From JAJRPT01 sp964465945 (GTDB lineage: Bacteria; Bacteroidota; Ignavibacteria; Kapaibacteriales; UBA2268): a DNA stretch of 64,000 nucleotides. Made by a program: the position numbers and the translations under genes. The stretch is from contig CAYXMM010000009.1 in assembly GCA_964465945.1 (NCBI GenBank), forward strand, positions 1 to 64,000, in the 5' to 3' direction. Position 1 is the stretch's first letter; every line of letters starts with the position of its first letter. Of the stretch, positions 46,995 to 56,969 are shown piece after piece. The notes under the pieces were generated by a model. The model was not told where the DNA came from, searched no databases, and was given only the letters and a program-made list of their open reading frames with translations.

Positions 46995-49900
46995 ATGAAA
47001 GATTTTAATTTTAAACCTACCACCTGGGCGCTGAACAACAAGGTAACAGTTTTTTCCATTGGTTTTGTTCTCGTCTTGGCTGGTATAATCTCTTATAACA
47101 AGTTACCAAAGGAACAGTTCCCGGAAATCGTTATTCCAACTGTCTACATTGGAACTGTGTATGCTGGTACTTCTCCTGAAGATATGGAGAATTTAATTAC
47201 ACGACAAATTGAAAAACAACTTAAATCAGTTACAGGGGTAAAAAAAATCACAAGTAAATCAATTCAAGATTATTGTGCTATCACTGTAGAGTTTAATACA
47301 GGAATTGAACCTGCCATTGCTAAAAATAGAGTTCAAGATGCGGTAGATAAAGCTCAAAGCGATTTACCTACTGATATGGAACAAGATCCAATGGTACAGG
47401 AAGTTAACTTTTCTGATTTTCCAATACAAATTATAAATGTCTCTGGACCCTATGACTTAGACCAAATCAAAGAATATGCAGAAAAATTACAAGACAAAGT
47501 TGAACAACTAAAACAAATCACTCGTGTAGATATGATTGGCGATTTAGTAAAAGAAGTCCAAATCAATATTGACCTTTATAAAATGCAATTAGCAGGTATT
47601 TCTTTCTTTGACATTTCTAATGCCATTAAAAATGAAAATATAAACCTATCAGGTGGTAATATTGACATTGGAAATATGGAAAGAACTATCAGAGTTGTTG
47701 GGCAGTTCAAAAAAGTTGACGAAATAAAAAATATAATAATCAAAAGTGGACAAGGAAATTCTCTATACTTAAGAGATTTCGCAAAAGTTGAGTTCACAGA
47801 TGCTAAGAGAGCAAGTTACGCAAGATTAAACCATAACCCAGTAATCGCACTTAGTGTAGTGAAAAGGAGTGGCGAAAACTTACTCGAAGCTGCTGCCGGG
47901 ATAGAAAATATCATTACAGATTTAAAGAAATCTAGTTTCCCAAGTGACTTAGAAATAGTAACAACAAATGATTTATCAAACAATACAAAAACTGCAATTA
48001 ACGAACTAATTAACTCGGTAATTATTGGTTTTCTACTTGTAACACTTGTTTTACTATTCTTCATGGGGATTAAAAACGCAGTTTTTGTGGGGTTAGCTGT
48101 ACCACTCTCGTCATTTATCTCTTTTTTAATTATGCCGAGTCTTGGATTTACTTTCAATATAATGACTACCTTCTCCCTCCTTTTAGCATTAGGTATAGTT
48201 GTTGACAATGCAATAGTAGTAGTTGAAAATACTTATCGTCTACATACCAAAGAAGGTCTTGATGTTAAAGAAGCAGCAAGAATTGCAGCAGGCGAAGTAT
48301 TTCAACCAGTTCTAACAGGAACTATTACAACCGTTGCTCCATTTTTCCCATTATTATTCTGGCCTGGAATAATTGGGGAATTTATGTATTTCTTACCTGC
48401 CGTATTAATCATTGTATTGACTGCTTCGCTTATTGTTGCGTTTATTATGAACCCAGTGTTTGCTTTGCAATTTATGGATAGTAATAAAGAAAAATCTAAA
48501 GATAGCAAGAGCTTCTTTAAGAAAATAAGTATTTTTGGAGGAGTTGCTCTTCTACTTCACTTATTAGCTATGGGTGGAGATAGCGACGGTATAAAAATTA
48601 TCGCAAATTTAATCATTTGGGGAATAGGTCTTTCTATCGTTTATAAATACTTACTTGAGCCAAAAGTTATAGAACCTTTTCACGATAAATTCCTGCCTTG
48701 GTGTATTGAAGGATATAGAAGAATAATACGAGTAATAATTGTTAAACGAAGACCATTTTTAGTTCTACTTTCTACATTAATTATTTTAGTTGTTGCGACA
48801 GTTTTATTAATAATTAGATCTCCACAAGTTGAATTCTTCCCAAATACTGACCCTAACTCTGCAGAAGTATATATCGAAATGCCATTGGGTACACGTGTTG
48901 CCGTAACAGATTCAATTACACAGATTATCGAAAATAAAGTTTTTAAAATTGTAGGTGAAAATAATCCATTAGTTAAATCTATACAATCGAATGTTGCTAT
49001 TGGAGCAGGCGACCCAATGGATCCCGATAGAAACCCTAAATCTTATCAAGGTAAGGTTACTGTTTCTTTTGTTGAATTTGCAAAAAGAGATGGTGCATCA
49101 ACTTGGGCTATTTTAAATAATATACGTGCCGGTATAAAAGGTATGCCTGGTGTTTCAATCAAAGTAGATAAAGAAAGTTCTGGACCTCCAACCGGTAAAC
49201 CAATCAATATTGAAATTCAAGGTGATGATTTAGTAGAATTGAATTTATTATCCGAAAAATTGAAAACACTCATTGTAGATTCATCTGGAATTCAAGGTAT
49301 TGAAAATTTAAAGTCAGACTTAGAATTAAATAAACCAGAAGTAATTTTATCTGTGGACAGAGAGAAAGCAAACAAAGAAGGTATCTCATCAATGCAAGTT
49401 GCTTTGGCAATAAGAACAGCCCTCTATGGCTGGGAAGCTGATAAATTCACAATTGGCGAAGACGATTACGATATTATGGTAAGAATCGACGAATCATACA
49501 GATACGACATACCTACTTTACTTAATATCAGATTGTCTTTCAGAGATGCAACAGGTCAATTTAGACAAGTTCCAATCTCCTCTATTGTTAATATGGAATA
49601 CGCAGACTCTTATGGCGGGATAAATCGTAAAAACAATAACAGAGTGGTTACTTTATCCTCAAATGTTATTGAAGGTTACAACGCAAACGAAATAGTTGCC
49701 AACATTAAATCATTAACTAAAGATTTTAACTTACCAAATGGATATGAAATCAAATTCACTGGTGAGCAAGAAGACCAACAAGAAACTTCTGATTTCTTGG
49801 GATTAGCATTTATCGTGGCTATTTTGCTTGTTGTCTTATCATTAATCTTTATGTTCAATTCCCTTATTAAACCCTTCATTATCCTCACAGCAATATTTTT

Positions 49901-50432
49901 CTCACTAATTGGAGTGTTTTTTGGACTTGCAATGTCAGGAATGACAGTAGTGATTGTAATGACAGGAGTGGGTATAATAGCACTAGCCGGTATTGTAGTC
50001 AATAATGGTATTTTGTTAATTGACTTTACAGATGAACTTTTAAGACGTGGAGAGAAAACAAGAACAGCAATCACAGAAGGTGGGGCAATAAGATTTACCC
50101 CTGTTATTTTGACAAAACTTACTACATTATTAGGTTTATTCCCATTAGCATTTGGTATGAATATTGAGTTCTATTCTTTATTAACAGAATGGAATCCCCA
50201 CATAAACTTTAATGGTAATGATAATACTGCATTCTTTGCTCCATTAGCATGGGCTATAATCTTCGGTCTAACATTCTCTACATTCTTAACTTTACTTGTT
50301 GTACCATCAATGTATATGATACAACATAATTTAAAGGTAAAATATAGATTCTTTAGACTAAAAGGTAAAGGAATGATAGGAGCAACTTGGTGTGTACTAT
50401 TCAAACGATTACCAAATTATAACTGGAAATAA
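46995..50432 (+). CDS. RND-family efflux transporter (AcrB/HAE1-like) with central insertion
   Basis: 1145 residues, inner-membrane proton-driven pump. The first helix, the ETIP-like PKEQFPEIVIPTV segment, the TM4 GIVVDNAIVVVENTY stretch with its Asp, and the later GIVVNNGILLIDF all match the HAE-type RND family. After TM6 an extra stretch (about 497-560, including ISIFGGVALLLHLLAMGGDS and a further hydrophobic segment) carries two probable additional helices not found in AcrB. It is third in the operon after the adaptor. Drugs or lipids as substrate cannot be inferred. Confidence 0.92.
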   Translation: MKDFNFKPTTWALNNKVTVFSIGFVLVLAGIISYNKLPKEQFPEIVIPTVYIGTVYAGTSPEDMENLITRQIEKQLKSVTGVKKITSKSIQDYCAITVEFNTGIEPAIAKNRVQDAVDKAQSDLPTDMEQDPMVQEVNFSDFPIQIINVSGPYDLDQIKEYAEKLQDKVEQLKQITRVDMIGDLVKEVQINIDLYKMQLAGISFFDISNAIKNENINLSGGNIDIGNMERTIRVVGQFKKVDEIKNIIIKSGQGNSLYLRDFAKVEFTDAKRASYARLNHNPVIALSVVKRSGENLLEAAAGIENIITDLKKSSFPSDLEIVTTNDLSNNTKTAINELINSVIIGFLLVTLVLLFFMGIKNAVFVGLAVPLSSFISFLIMPSLGFTFNIMTTFSLLLALGIVVDNAIVVVENTYRLHTKEGLDVKEAARIAAGEVFQPVLTGTITTVAPFFPLLFWPGIIGEFMYFLPAVLIIVLTASLIVAFIMNPVFALQFMDSNKEKSKDSKSFFKKISIFGGVALLLHLLAMGGDSDGIKIIANLIIWGIGLSIVYKYLLEPKVIEPFHDKFLPWCIEGYRRIIRVIIVKRRPFLVLLSTLIILVVATVLLIIRSPQVEFFPNTDPNSAEVYIEMPLGTRVAVTDSITQIIENKVFKIVGENNPLVKSIQSNVAIGAGDPMDPDRNPKSYQGKVTVSFVEFAKRDGASTWAILNNIRAGIKGMPGVSIKVDKESSGPPTGKPINIEIQGDDLVELNLLSEKLKTLIVDSSGIQGIENLKSDLELNKPEVILSVDREKANKEGISSMQVALAIRTALYGWEADKFTIGEDDYDIMVRIDESYRYDIPTLLNIRLSFRDATGQFRQVPISSIVNMEYADSYGGINRKNNNRVVTLSSNVIEGYNANEIVANIKSLTKDFNLPNGYEIKFTGEQEDQQETSDFLGLAFIVAILLVVLSLIFMFNSLIKPFIILTAIFFSLIGVFFGLAMSGMTVVIVMTGVGIIALAGIVVNNGILLIDFTDELLRRGEKTRTAITEGGAIRFTPVILTKLTTLLGLFPLAFGMNIEFYSLLTEWNPHINFNGNDNTAFFAPLAWAIIFGLTFSTFLTLLVVPSMYMIQHNLKVKYRFFRLKGKGMIGATWCVLFKRLPNYNWK

Positions 50433-50456
50433 TTGGTTAAGGTTAGTGCTTATACT

Positions 50457-50490
50457 AAAAATGGCTATTTCGTTTGAAATAGCCATTTTT
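50457..50490. terminator. Terminator after the RND operon
   Basis: Fifteen-base-pair perfect stem around AATGGCTATTTC with a GTTT loop and a T-run. The flanking A/T tracts let it act in both directions, also serving the minus-strand gene at 50584. Confidence 0.88.
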
Positions 50491-50583
50491 TTATTTTTAA
50501 ATGTTTCTTATGTTGAATAAAATTATAATAATAGCTTTTTAAAATCGAATTTATTTAATTTATCTTTGCCTAATTTCAAAATT

Positions 50584-51255
50584 TTAAATCAATTCGTAAT
50601 AATTTTTGTAAGATTTTACTTTATCAAAGAAAACATCTGGTGAAAGCGTTTCATTCAATAATTTTTCCATTCTACTTCCAAATTTTGAATAATCACATTT
50701 TTTAATTTCGCAAGTTTCTTCATTAACATTCACAATAAATATACACAATTCTTGGGGTCTATGTGCGTGATTAATATCAAACATCAGGCGTATATATTTC
50801 TCTGTATCTTTAGAACTTAAGGTTTCATACCTATCTATTGTTCCATCTTTTTTATAATGTGGTATTTCATCTCTCAATATAATAAATTGTACATAAGGAA
50901 TTGAATTTGCTTGAATATTTGCTGTTTCACCCATCATATTTTCAAAATAATTATTTGCATTTTGCTTATAATTCCGTGTAATAAATTTAATTCCTAAACA
51001 AAAAATTGGAACTGAATTATTAGAAATAGTAACATCAATATTCTTAGGATAATACTTGCCATCAACTGTCTTTTCTTTTGTTCCCTTTGAACCTATGTAA
51101 TTATAGCCATAATCACACCCCCAAATACATTTTAAAACATTCGCAATATAATCATGTAATGGAATAACTTTTTTATTACTTCTTGGTCCCTTTGATTTAT
51201 ACTCATTACATGATACCTTAATTGCCTCTAATAAATCTTTTTCTTTATAACACAT
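50584..51255 (-). CDS. Probable type II restriction endonuclease
   Basis: 223 residues. It lies 25 bases downstream of a DNA methyltransferase on the same strand. A candidate PD-(D/E)XK core is NIDVTISNN with D74, then CLGIKF with K90; the usual Glu before x-K is replaced by Gly. NYKQNANNYFENMMGETANIQ follows, a stretch I associate with uncharacterised restriction enzymes. Cleavage and recognition site are unknown. Confidence 0.65.
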   Translation of the reverse strand: MCYKEKDLLEAIKVSCNEYKSKGPRSNKKVIPLHDYIANVLKCIWGCDYGYNYIGSKGTKEKTVDGKYYPKNIDVTISNNSVPIFCLGIKFITRNYKQNANNYFENMMGETANIQANSIPYVQFIILRDEIPHYKKDGTIDRYETLSSKDTEKYIRLMFDINHAHRPQELCIFIVNVNEETCEIKKCDYSKFGSRMEKLLNETLSPDVFFDKVKSYKNYYELI

Positions 51256-51280
51256 ATCAAGCCTTTATTATTCTTGTTGA

Positions 51281-52759
51281 TTAAAACCTAAATTCTTTTA
51301 TTTGCTTTGATGTAATGGATTTATACCCACCTGAAAAATCTTTCCCAGTAATCTTTATACACTTATAAAATTCTTCAGAACTTAAAGTTTGTTCGATTAT
51401 TTCCCAATCCGTATCATTATTATTTTTTGTAATAAACAAACCAGAATATACAGCCACATCTTTATCTAGTTTATAAAACTCAATTTTCCCATTAACTAAA
51501 GTGCTTAAAACGATCTTTTCTTTATGTATTGATTGCACTGCTTGACTTCTACCAAACTCAAACCACTTTGCATTTTTATCTAAATCTCTCTTGATTAATT
51601 CTGTTTTATTAAATAATAAATATTTATATGTATACGGAAATTCTAATTCCAATTCCTTTTCGTTATATGCAATATACTTCCCATTGATAAGCTTATACGG
51701 AAATATAATATACTCTAAGCTACCAAGATTTCCTTTATATTTTGAACCTTTTACAATTTTGAATAGTATTTTTTTCTCCAACTTAAACTTATTAAACATC
51801 ACATAATTATCATCTATTTCTTCAACTCTTGATATAAATATTTTATCTCTCAATGTTGCGAATCCATATTGAACATCATAAAAATCTTTAATTAGTCGTG
51901 TTTTATTCTTCAAACTACTTAAAAATAACTCATCATTATTACTTGTGAATGAAAAATTATCTATGTTTAACTTCTTAAACGAGATTTCATTTATTAATTT
52001 AATTTCATCATTAATTAACTCTTTATAAGCAAAAGATTCTCTCATATTATTATTCTTGAGAATAGTAATTGATGTATAGGTTGAAAATCCTTTAAATATT
52101 TTATGATGTTTAAAATCAATTAAAACTTCGAGTAGCTTCTTAACTTTTAAATATTTTCTAAAATCTTTATATGAAGTATTATGTAAAAAACTATTAGGTG
52201 TTATAAACCCAATTTTTCCATTTGCATTAACACATTTAATAGCCAATTCAAAAAATATTAAGTAAATATCGATAGTACCACTAACAAAACTAAATTCTTC
52301 TTTTATAAAATTTCTGTATTCTTCATTCAAATTATGTATTCTTATATAAGGTGGGTTTCCAACAACAAAATCAAACTTATTCAATAAATTGTTATAATTA
52401 TATAATGTATCAGCATTAATTAAATTCCAATTAATAACTATTTCTTCATCATCTAATAATAATTCATTTACAAGGAAATTTAATCTGTAAATACATTTAG
52501 TATATTCAACCTCATCAATCTCAATTCCACAAATATATTTTTCTAAACCTGCTTTTATTTCTTTATTACTAAAATTATTGGATTTATATTCATTAATAAA
52601 CCTTTTAACAATTTCAACCAAAAAAGCACCATCACCAAAAGATGGTTCAAATATATGCTTATCAATAATATTCCCTTTCTTATATTCAACTAAATCAAGG
52701 ATATTATCAACTACCCACTTTGGAGTGTAAACTTGCCCTAATCTTTTACTTTTTCTCAT
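51281..52759 (-). CDS. N6-adenine DNA methyltransferase (gamma-class, TaqI/Eco57I-like)
   Basis: 492 residues. It opens with GQVYTPKWVVD, the start of Eco57I/TaqI-type enzymes. SAM-binding motif I is EPSFGDGAF (38-46) and catalytic motif IV is NPPY (135-138). A C-terminal target-recognition half follows. With the adjacent 223-residue gene it forms a probable restriction-modification unit inserted between the RND operon and mccB. Confidence 0.87.
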   Translation of the reverse strand: MRKSKRLGQVYTPKWVVDNILDLVEYKKGNIIDKHIFEPSFGDGAFLVEIVKRFINEYKSNNFSNKEIKAGLEKYICGIEIDEVEYTKCIYRLNFLVNELLLDDEEIVINWNLINADTLYNYNNLLNKFDFVVGNPPYIRIHNLNEEYRNFIKEEFSFVSGTIDIYLIFFELAIKCVNANGKIGFITPNSFLHNTSYKDFRKYLKVKKLLEVLIDFKHHKIFKGFSTYTSITILKNNNMRESFAYKELINDEIKLINEISFKKLNIDNFSFTSNNDELFLSSLKNKTRLIKDFYDVQYGFATLRDKIFISRVEEIDDNYVMFNKFKLEKKILFKIVKGSKYKGNLGSLEYIIFPYKLINGKYIAYNEKELELEFPYTYKYLLFNKTELIKRDLDKNAKWFEFGRSQAVQSIHKEKIVLSTLVNGKIEFYKLDKDVAVYSGLFITKNNNDTDWEIIEQTLSSEEFYKCIKITGKDFSGGYKSITSKQIKEFRF

Positions 52760-52835
52760 CTTTATCTGTATTTATTTTTTCATAATGCAAAAAAAGAATT
52801 TCATCTTAGTAATAATTGCTAATATTCTATAAAAA

Positions 52836-54443
52836 CTACATCCTAAAAACACCGAATTTCGGCTCTTCGATTGGAGCATTTAACGATGCAGAAATACCAA
52901 GTGCCAGCACTTTCCGCATATCCAAAGCGTCAATTACCCCGTCGTCCCAAATCCTTGCAGTGCTGTAATATGGAGTTGCTTGATATTCATAAAGTTCGAC
53001 GATTGGCTTTTTAATTTCATTAATTTCTTCTTCGCTTAATTTCTTTCCGTTAGATTCAAGTTGCTTCACCTTCACCTGCGCTAAAACATTTGCTGCTTGT
53101 TCGCCACCCATAACAGAAATTTTCCCAGAGGGTAGCATCCAAAGAAAATTTGGTTCATAACCACGTCCACACATTGCATAGTTTCCAGCCCCATAAGAGC
53201 CACCTACCATAATTGTGAATTTTGGAACTGGAGCGTTTGCAACAGCATGAACTAACTTAGCGCCATCTCTTGCTATTCCCCCGTGTTCATATTTCTTACC
53301 AACCATAAAACCAGTTATATTCTGCAGAAAGATAAGTGGAATTTTACGCATACTACAAAGTTCAATAAAGTGCGCACCTTTTTGACTGGATTCACTGAAT
53401 ATAACTCCGTTATTTGCCAATATTCCTACTGGATAACCCATTATATTTGCAAAACATGTAACCAATGTTTTACCATAATTTTCTTTAAACTCTTGTATTC
53501 GAGACCCATCTACAATTCTTGCTATAACTTCTCTTATATCAAATGGAGTTCGGATATTTTGAGGAATAATGCCGTATAATTCATCAGGATTATAGAATGG
53601 CTCATCGTATTGTTTTCTGCCAATATCTGTTTTCTCTCTTTTGCCGAAATTCTCAACTATATCCCTTGCAATAGCAAGAGCATGCTCGTCATTTTCAGCA
53701 AGATGGTCGGCTACACCTGAAATCTTAGTGTGAACGTCCGCACCACCAAGCTCTTCGTCTGTAACAATTTCTCCTGTTGCGGCTTTTACTAATGGAGGTC
53801 CACCGATAAAAATAGTTGCTTGATGTCTTACCATTATAACTTCATCGCTCATTGCTGGCACATAAGCTCCACCTGCGGTACAAGAACCCATAACTACTGC
53901 AATTTGAGGTATTCCCATAGCTGACATCTGGGCTTGATTAAAAAATATATTACCAAAATGATCTTTATCTGCAAAAGTTTCCGCTTGATACGGCAAGAAT
54001 ATTCCACCCGAATCAACTAAGTAAATACAAGGTAAATGATTTTTCATTGCAATAAGTTGAGCGCGGACGTGCTTCTTAATTGTAATTGGAAAATATGTTC
54101 CACCCTTAACTGTTGCATCGTTTGCTACTATCACACACTCCTGCCCGTGTATTACTCCTATGCCTGTTACAACCCCAGCCGATGGTGCTTCGTTATCATA
54201 CATATCATTAGCAGCAAGTGCGGAAAACTCTAAAAAAGGAGTGTTTTTATCAATTAATTTTTCAATTCTATCTCTAACAAGAAGCTTACCTCTTTCTTGA
54301 TGACGCTTCCTATGATGCTCTGGTCCGCCAAGTTTTGCTTTCGTTAATTCTTCGCTTAGTTTATTAGTAATAGATTTATTAAATTCGTAGTTTTGCTTAA
54401 AATCTTGTGAATTAGTTGATATACTTGATTTGAATCTTTTCAT
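52836..54443 (-). CDS. mccB: Acyl-CoA carboxylase beta subunit, 3-methylcrotonyl-CoA carboxylase type
   Basis: 535 residues, carboxyltransferase of the crotonase-like fold, normal length for MccB. Family stretches: SGGIFLPYQAETFADKDHFG, VVMGSCTAGGAYVPAMSDE, GGPPLVKAATGE and GGSYGAGNYAMCGRGY. It would move carboxyl from carboxybiotin to 3-methylcrotonyl-CoA in leucine breakdown. The biotin-bearing alpha subunit is not adjacent, so propionyl- or geranyl-CoA use cannot be ruled out. Confidence 0.85.
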   Translation of the reverse strand: MKRFKSSISTNSQDFKQNYEFNKSITNKLSEELTKAKLGGPEHHRKRHQERGKLLVRDRIEKLIDKNTPFLEFSALAANDMYDNEAPSAGVVTGIGVIHGQECVIVANDATVKGGTYFPITIKKHVRAQLIAMKNHLPCIYLVDSGGIFLPYQAETFADKDHFGNIFFNQAQMSAMGIPQIAVVMGSCTAGGAYVPAMSDEVIMVRHQATIFIGGPPLVKAATGEIVTDEELGGADVHTKISGVADHLAENDEHALAIARDIVENFGKREKTDIGRKQYDEPFYNPDELYGIIPQNIRTPFDIREVIARIVDGSRIQEFKENYGKTLVTCFANIMGYPVGILANNGVIFSESSQKGAHFIELCSMRKIPLIFLQNITGFMVGKKYEHGGIARDGAKLVHAVANAPVPKFTIMVGGSYGAGNYAMCGRGYEPNFLWMLPSGKISVMGGEQAANVLAQVKVKQLESNGKKLSEEEINEIKKPIVELYEYQATPYYSTARIWDDGVIDALDMRKVLALGISASLNAPIEEPKFGVFRM

Positions 54444-54503
54444 AATTAAGAAATTGATAATTGTATAATTGTAAAATTAAAGATTAAATAAGTAAATACA
54501 AAA

Positions 54504-54532
54504 AAAAAGCAAGTTATTTAAACTTGCTTTTT
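54504..54532 (-). terminator. Terminator between cyclophilin and mccB genes
   Basis: Stem of 12 bp around GCAAGTT/AACTTGC, extended by A-T pairs on both sides, with a 5-base loop. It lies just past the cyclophilin stop on the minus strand. Confidence 0.82.
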
Positions 54533-54536
54533 GTAT

Positions 54537-55160
54537 TTATAATTTTGCTGCGGGTTTCAATTTAGGGAATTTCTTATCTAAAATTTTATTCCACTCATCT
54601 ACTCTATTTTGAACGGCTTTTACCTCGTCAGGAATTTTACCTGAAATAACAATAGATTGCATTAAATCACCTTGCTCTATAGCATCAACAACATTCTGTC
54701 CAGATAATACTTTACCAAAAACTGTATGTTTCCCATTTAACCAACTTGTTTCAACGTGAGTAATGAAGAATTGGCTTCCATTTGTATTAGCTCCAGAGTT
54801 AGCCATAGAAAGTATACCTGGTCCTGTATGCTTTAAATCACCTCTTGTCTCATCTTCAAATCTATATCCTGGATCACCTGCACCAGTGCCATAAGGGTCG
54901 CCCCCTTGAATCATAAAGTCTGCTATAACCCTATGGAATTTTAAACCATCATAATATCCTCTATTTGCAAGATTTACGAAATTAGCCACAGTTAAAGGAG
55001 TTTTATCCCCGAATAATTCAATAACAATTACACCCTTATCCGTAGTGATAGTAGCAGTTAATTGGTCTTTGTTTGTGCTTTTATTTTCATCTTTTGCAAC
55101 AGATTGGCAGCTATTGAAAGAAAAGAAAGCAAGTAAGAAAGCGAAAGTAATAAATTTCAT
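54537..55160 (-). CDS. Secreted cyclophilin-type peptidyl-prolyl isomerase (lipoprotein)
   Basis: 207 residues with a lipoprotein-type signal (lipobox NSC, about residue 18). The cyclophilin fold shows FHRVIADFMIQGGDPYGTGA, NGSQFFITHVET and LNGKHTVFGKVLSG. It probably helps fold periplasmic or surface proteins. Same strand as the upstream kinase gene, 42 bases apart. Confidence 0.9.
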   Translation of the reverse strand: MKFITFAFLLAFFSFNSCQSVAKDENKSTNKDQLTATITTDKGVIVIELFGDKTPLTVANFVNLANRGYYDGLKFHRVIADFMIQGGDPYGTGAGDPGYRFEDETRGDLKHTGPGILSMANSGANTNGSQFFITHVETSWLNGKHTVFGKVLSGQNVVDAIEQGDLMQSIVISGKIPDEVKAVQNRVDEWNKILDKKFPKLKPAAKL

Positions 55161-55202
55161 ATTTTTTCCTTTATTAATTATGACTATTATTTTACTAAAT
55201 TT

Positions 55203-56321
55203 TTAATTATTTGTTTCAAAATCGATTGCTTTTTTAGGTATAGTGAAGTAGAATGTCGTTCCAACTCCGAGCTCGGATTTAGCCCAAATATCACCGCCAA
55301 TTATTTTAATAAATTCCTTGCAAACGATAAGTCCAAGCCCTGTTCCCTTTTCGTTTTTTGTACCTAAGGTTGTAATATTCATATCAATTCTGAAAAGATT
55401 ATCAACCGCAAGTTCACTCATACCAATTCCATCATCAGCAATACTTACAGTATAATTTTTCATATCACTTTCAACAGAAATCTGAATTTTACCTTCTTCA
55501 TTCGTGAATTTAATTGCATTATTAATCAGATTTCTAATAACAGTATTTATTAAATTAGAGTCAGAATAAACTTTAACTTCATCTTTCACATTGTTAATTA
55601 ATGCTATCCTCTTAGCATTAGCAGAAGTTTGATACAACTGAATATTGCTATCTACAAGATATTTTAAATCAAAAATATCAGGTGAATAAACAATTTTTCC
55701 TCTTTGAGTTCGCGACCAAGTAAGCAGATTTTCTAATAAACTATAAATATTTTGAGCATTTTCATTCAAGTCATGTAAATACTCATTCAAATCTTCGGGG
55801 TCGAGGTTTTTATTCTCTTTTGCGAGAGTATCAGTCGCTAAGGCGAAGATAGATAATGGACTTTTTAAGTCATGAGCCATTATTGAGAAGAACTTGTCCT
55901 TCGTTGCGTTTAACTCTCTTAATTCATTTTCTGTTTTTATTCTTCTAATTGAAAACTTAATTGCTTTAAGTAAATCTTTTGAATTTATATCTTCTTTGTT
56001 GATGAAATCTTGTGCACCTCTATCAATTAAGTCAAGCCCAAGATTAATATCGCCACTCCCTGTAAGCAAGATTATAGGAATATGAGGACAACATTTAAAA
56101 ACCATATCAAATGCAGTTACACCATCACCATCAGGTAGATGCAAATCAAGTAATATACAATCAACTTTCTCAGATTGAACAATGCTTAATCCGTCATTAA
56201 TATTATTAGCACTTTTTAAAGTAATAACTTCACCCGTAAGTGATAGTATTTTCTTAATAAAAAGTAAGTCTAAATCTTTGTCTTCAATTACAAGTATATT
56301 CATATCTGAATTTTTTTTCAT
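55203..56321 (-). CDS. Response-regulator/histidine-kinase hybrid
   Basis: 372 residues. An N-terminal receiver (about 7-125) has acidic residues near E13-D14 and phospho-acceptor D59 (CILLDLHLPDGDG). A linker follows, then a dimerisation domain with the H-box FFSIMAHDLKSP (H150), and a HATPase domain (N-box RNLINNAIKFT, then DDGIGM and GTGLGL). It has no membrane segment, so it is soluble. Receiver before kinase is the reverse of the usual hybrid order. Partner unknown; a link to PorX is not supported. It lies 15 bases downstream of rnhB. Confidence 0.88.
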   Translation of the reverse strand: MKKNSDMNILVIEDKDLDLLFIKKILSLTGEVITLKSANNINDGLSIVQSEKVDCILLDLHLPDGDGVTAFDMVFKCCPHIPIILLTGSGDINLGLDLIDRGAQDFINKEDINSKDLLKAIKFSIRRIKTENELRELNATKDKFFSIMAHDLKSPLSIFALATDTLAKENKNLDPEDLNEYLHDLNENAQNIYSLLENLLTWSRTQRGKIVYSPDIFDLKYLVDSNIQLYQTSANAKRIALINNVKDEVKVYSDSNLINTVIRNLINNAIKFTNEEGKIQISVESDMKNYTVSIADDGIGMSELAVDNLFRIDMNITTLGTKNEKGTGLGLIVCKEFIKIIGGDIWAKSELGVGTTFYFTIPKKAIDFETNN

Positions 56322-56336
56322 TAAATAATCTTAAAA

Positions 56337-56963
56337 TTAAAAAATTTTTTCTTGATTTGAAAATATTTTTGATAAGAAACTTTGTCTGTGATATTTGCAA
56401 GCACCATATTTACGTAGTAATTCTATATGTCTTTTTGTTGCATATCCCTTATGCTTATAAAACTCATACTCTGGAAACTCTTTATCCATCACACTTATGA
56501 CATAATTGTCTCGGTTGACTTTTGCAACTATAGATGCAGCAGCTATTGAATTTGAAAGCATATCACCTTTAACAATTAAAGAGAAATTAGTCTTATATTT
56601 TTTAAATCTATTTCCATCAATTAACAAATGATCAGGTTTTAATGATAAATTTTGAATACTATTATCCATCGAAAGTATTGCAGATTGTAATATATTTATT
56701 TTGTCAATGATGTGATTATCAACAAAATTGATACTATATTCAAAATGTTCAATAATTAAACTTACTAATTCTTCTCTTTTACTTTTTGATAATTTTTTTG
56801 AATCATTCAATTCTTTTATAAAATCAAGATTTATAAATTGAGGATTAATGATAACAGCTGCGCTCACAACTGGCCCAGCAAGACAACCTCGCCCAACTTC
56901 ATCTACGCCAGCTACAATTTGATTATTTTGCCAAAATGGCTCTTCATACTCAAAATTAGGCAT
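56337..56963 (-). CDS. rnhB: Ribonuclease HII
   Basis: 208 residues, degrades RNA in RNA-DNA hybrids. Acidic residues D21 and E22 lie in AGVDEVGRGCLAGPV. Further conserved stretches are LLIDGNRF and IAAASIVAKVNRD. It lies between the PTPS/QueD gene (6-base gap) and the kinase gene (15-base gap), probably one operon. Confidence 0.94.
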   Translation of the reverse strand: MPNFEYEEPFWQNNQIVAGVDEVGRGCLAGPVVSAAVIINPQFINLDFIKELNDSKKLSKSKREELVSLIIEHFEYSINFVDNHIIDKINILQSAILSMDNSIQNLSLKPDHLLIDGNRFKKYKTNFSLIVKGDMLSNSIAAASIVAKVNRDNYVISVMDKEFPEYEFYKHKGYATKRHIELLRKYGACKYHRQSFLSKIFSNQEKIF

Positions 56964-56969
56964 CGAAAA

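Noticed and set aside
50561..50568. TATCTTTG on the plus strand as a promoter
   Set aside because: It fits TAnnTTTG, but the region downstream on the plus strand has no gene.
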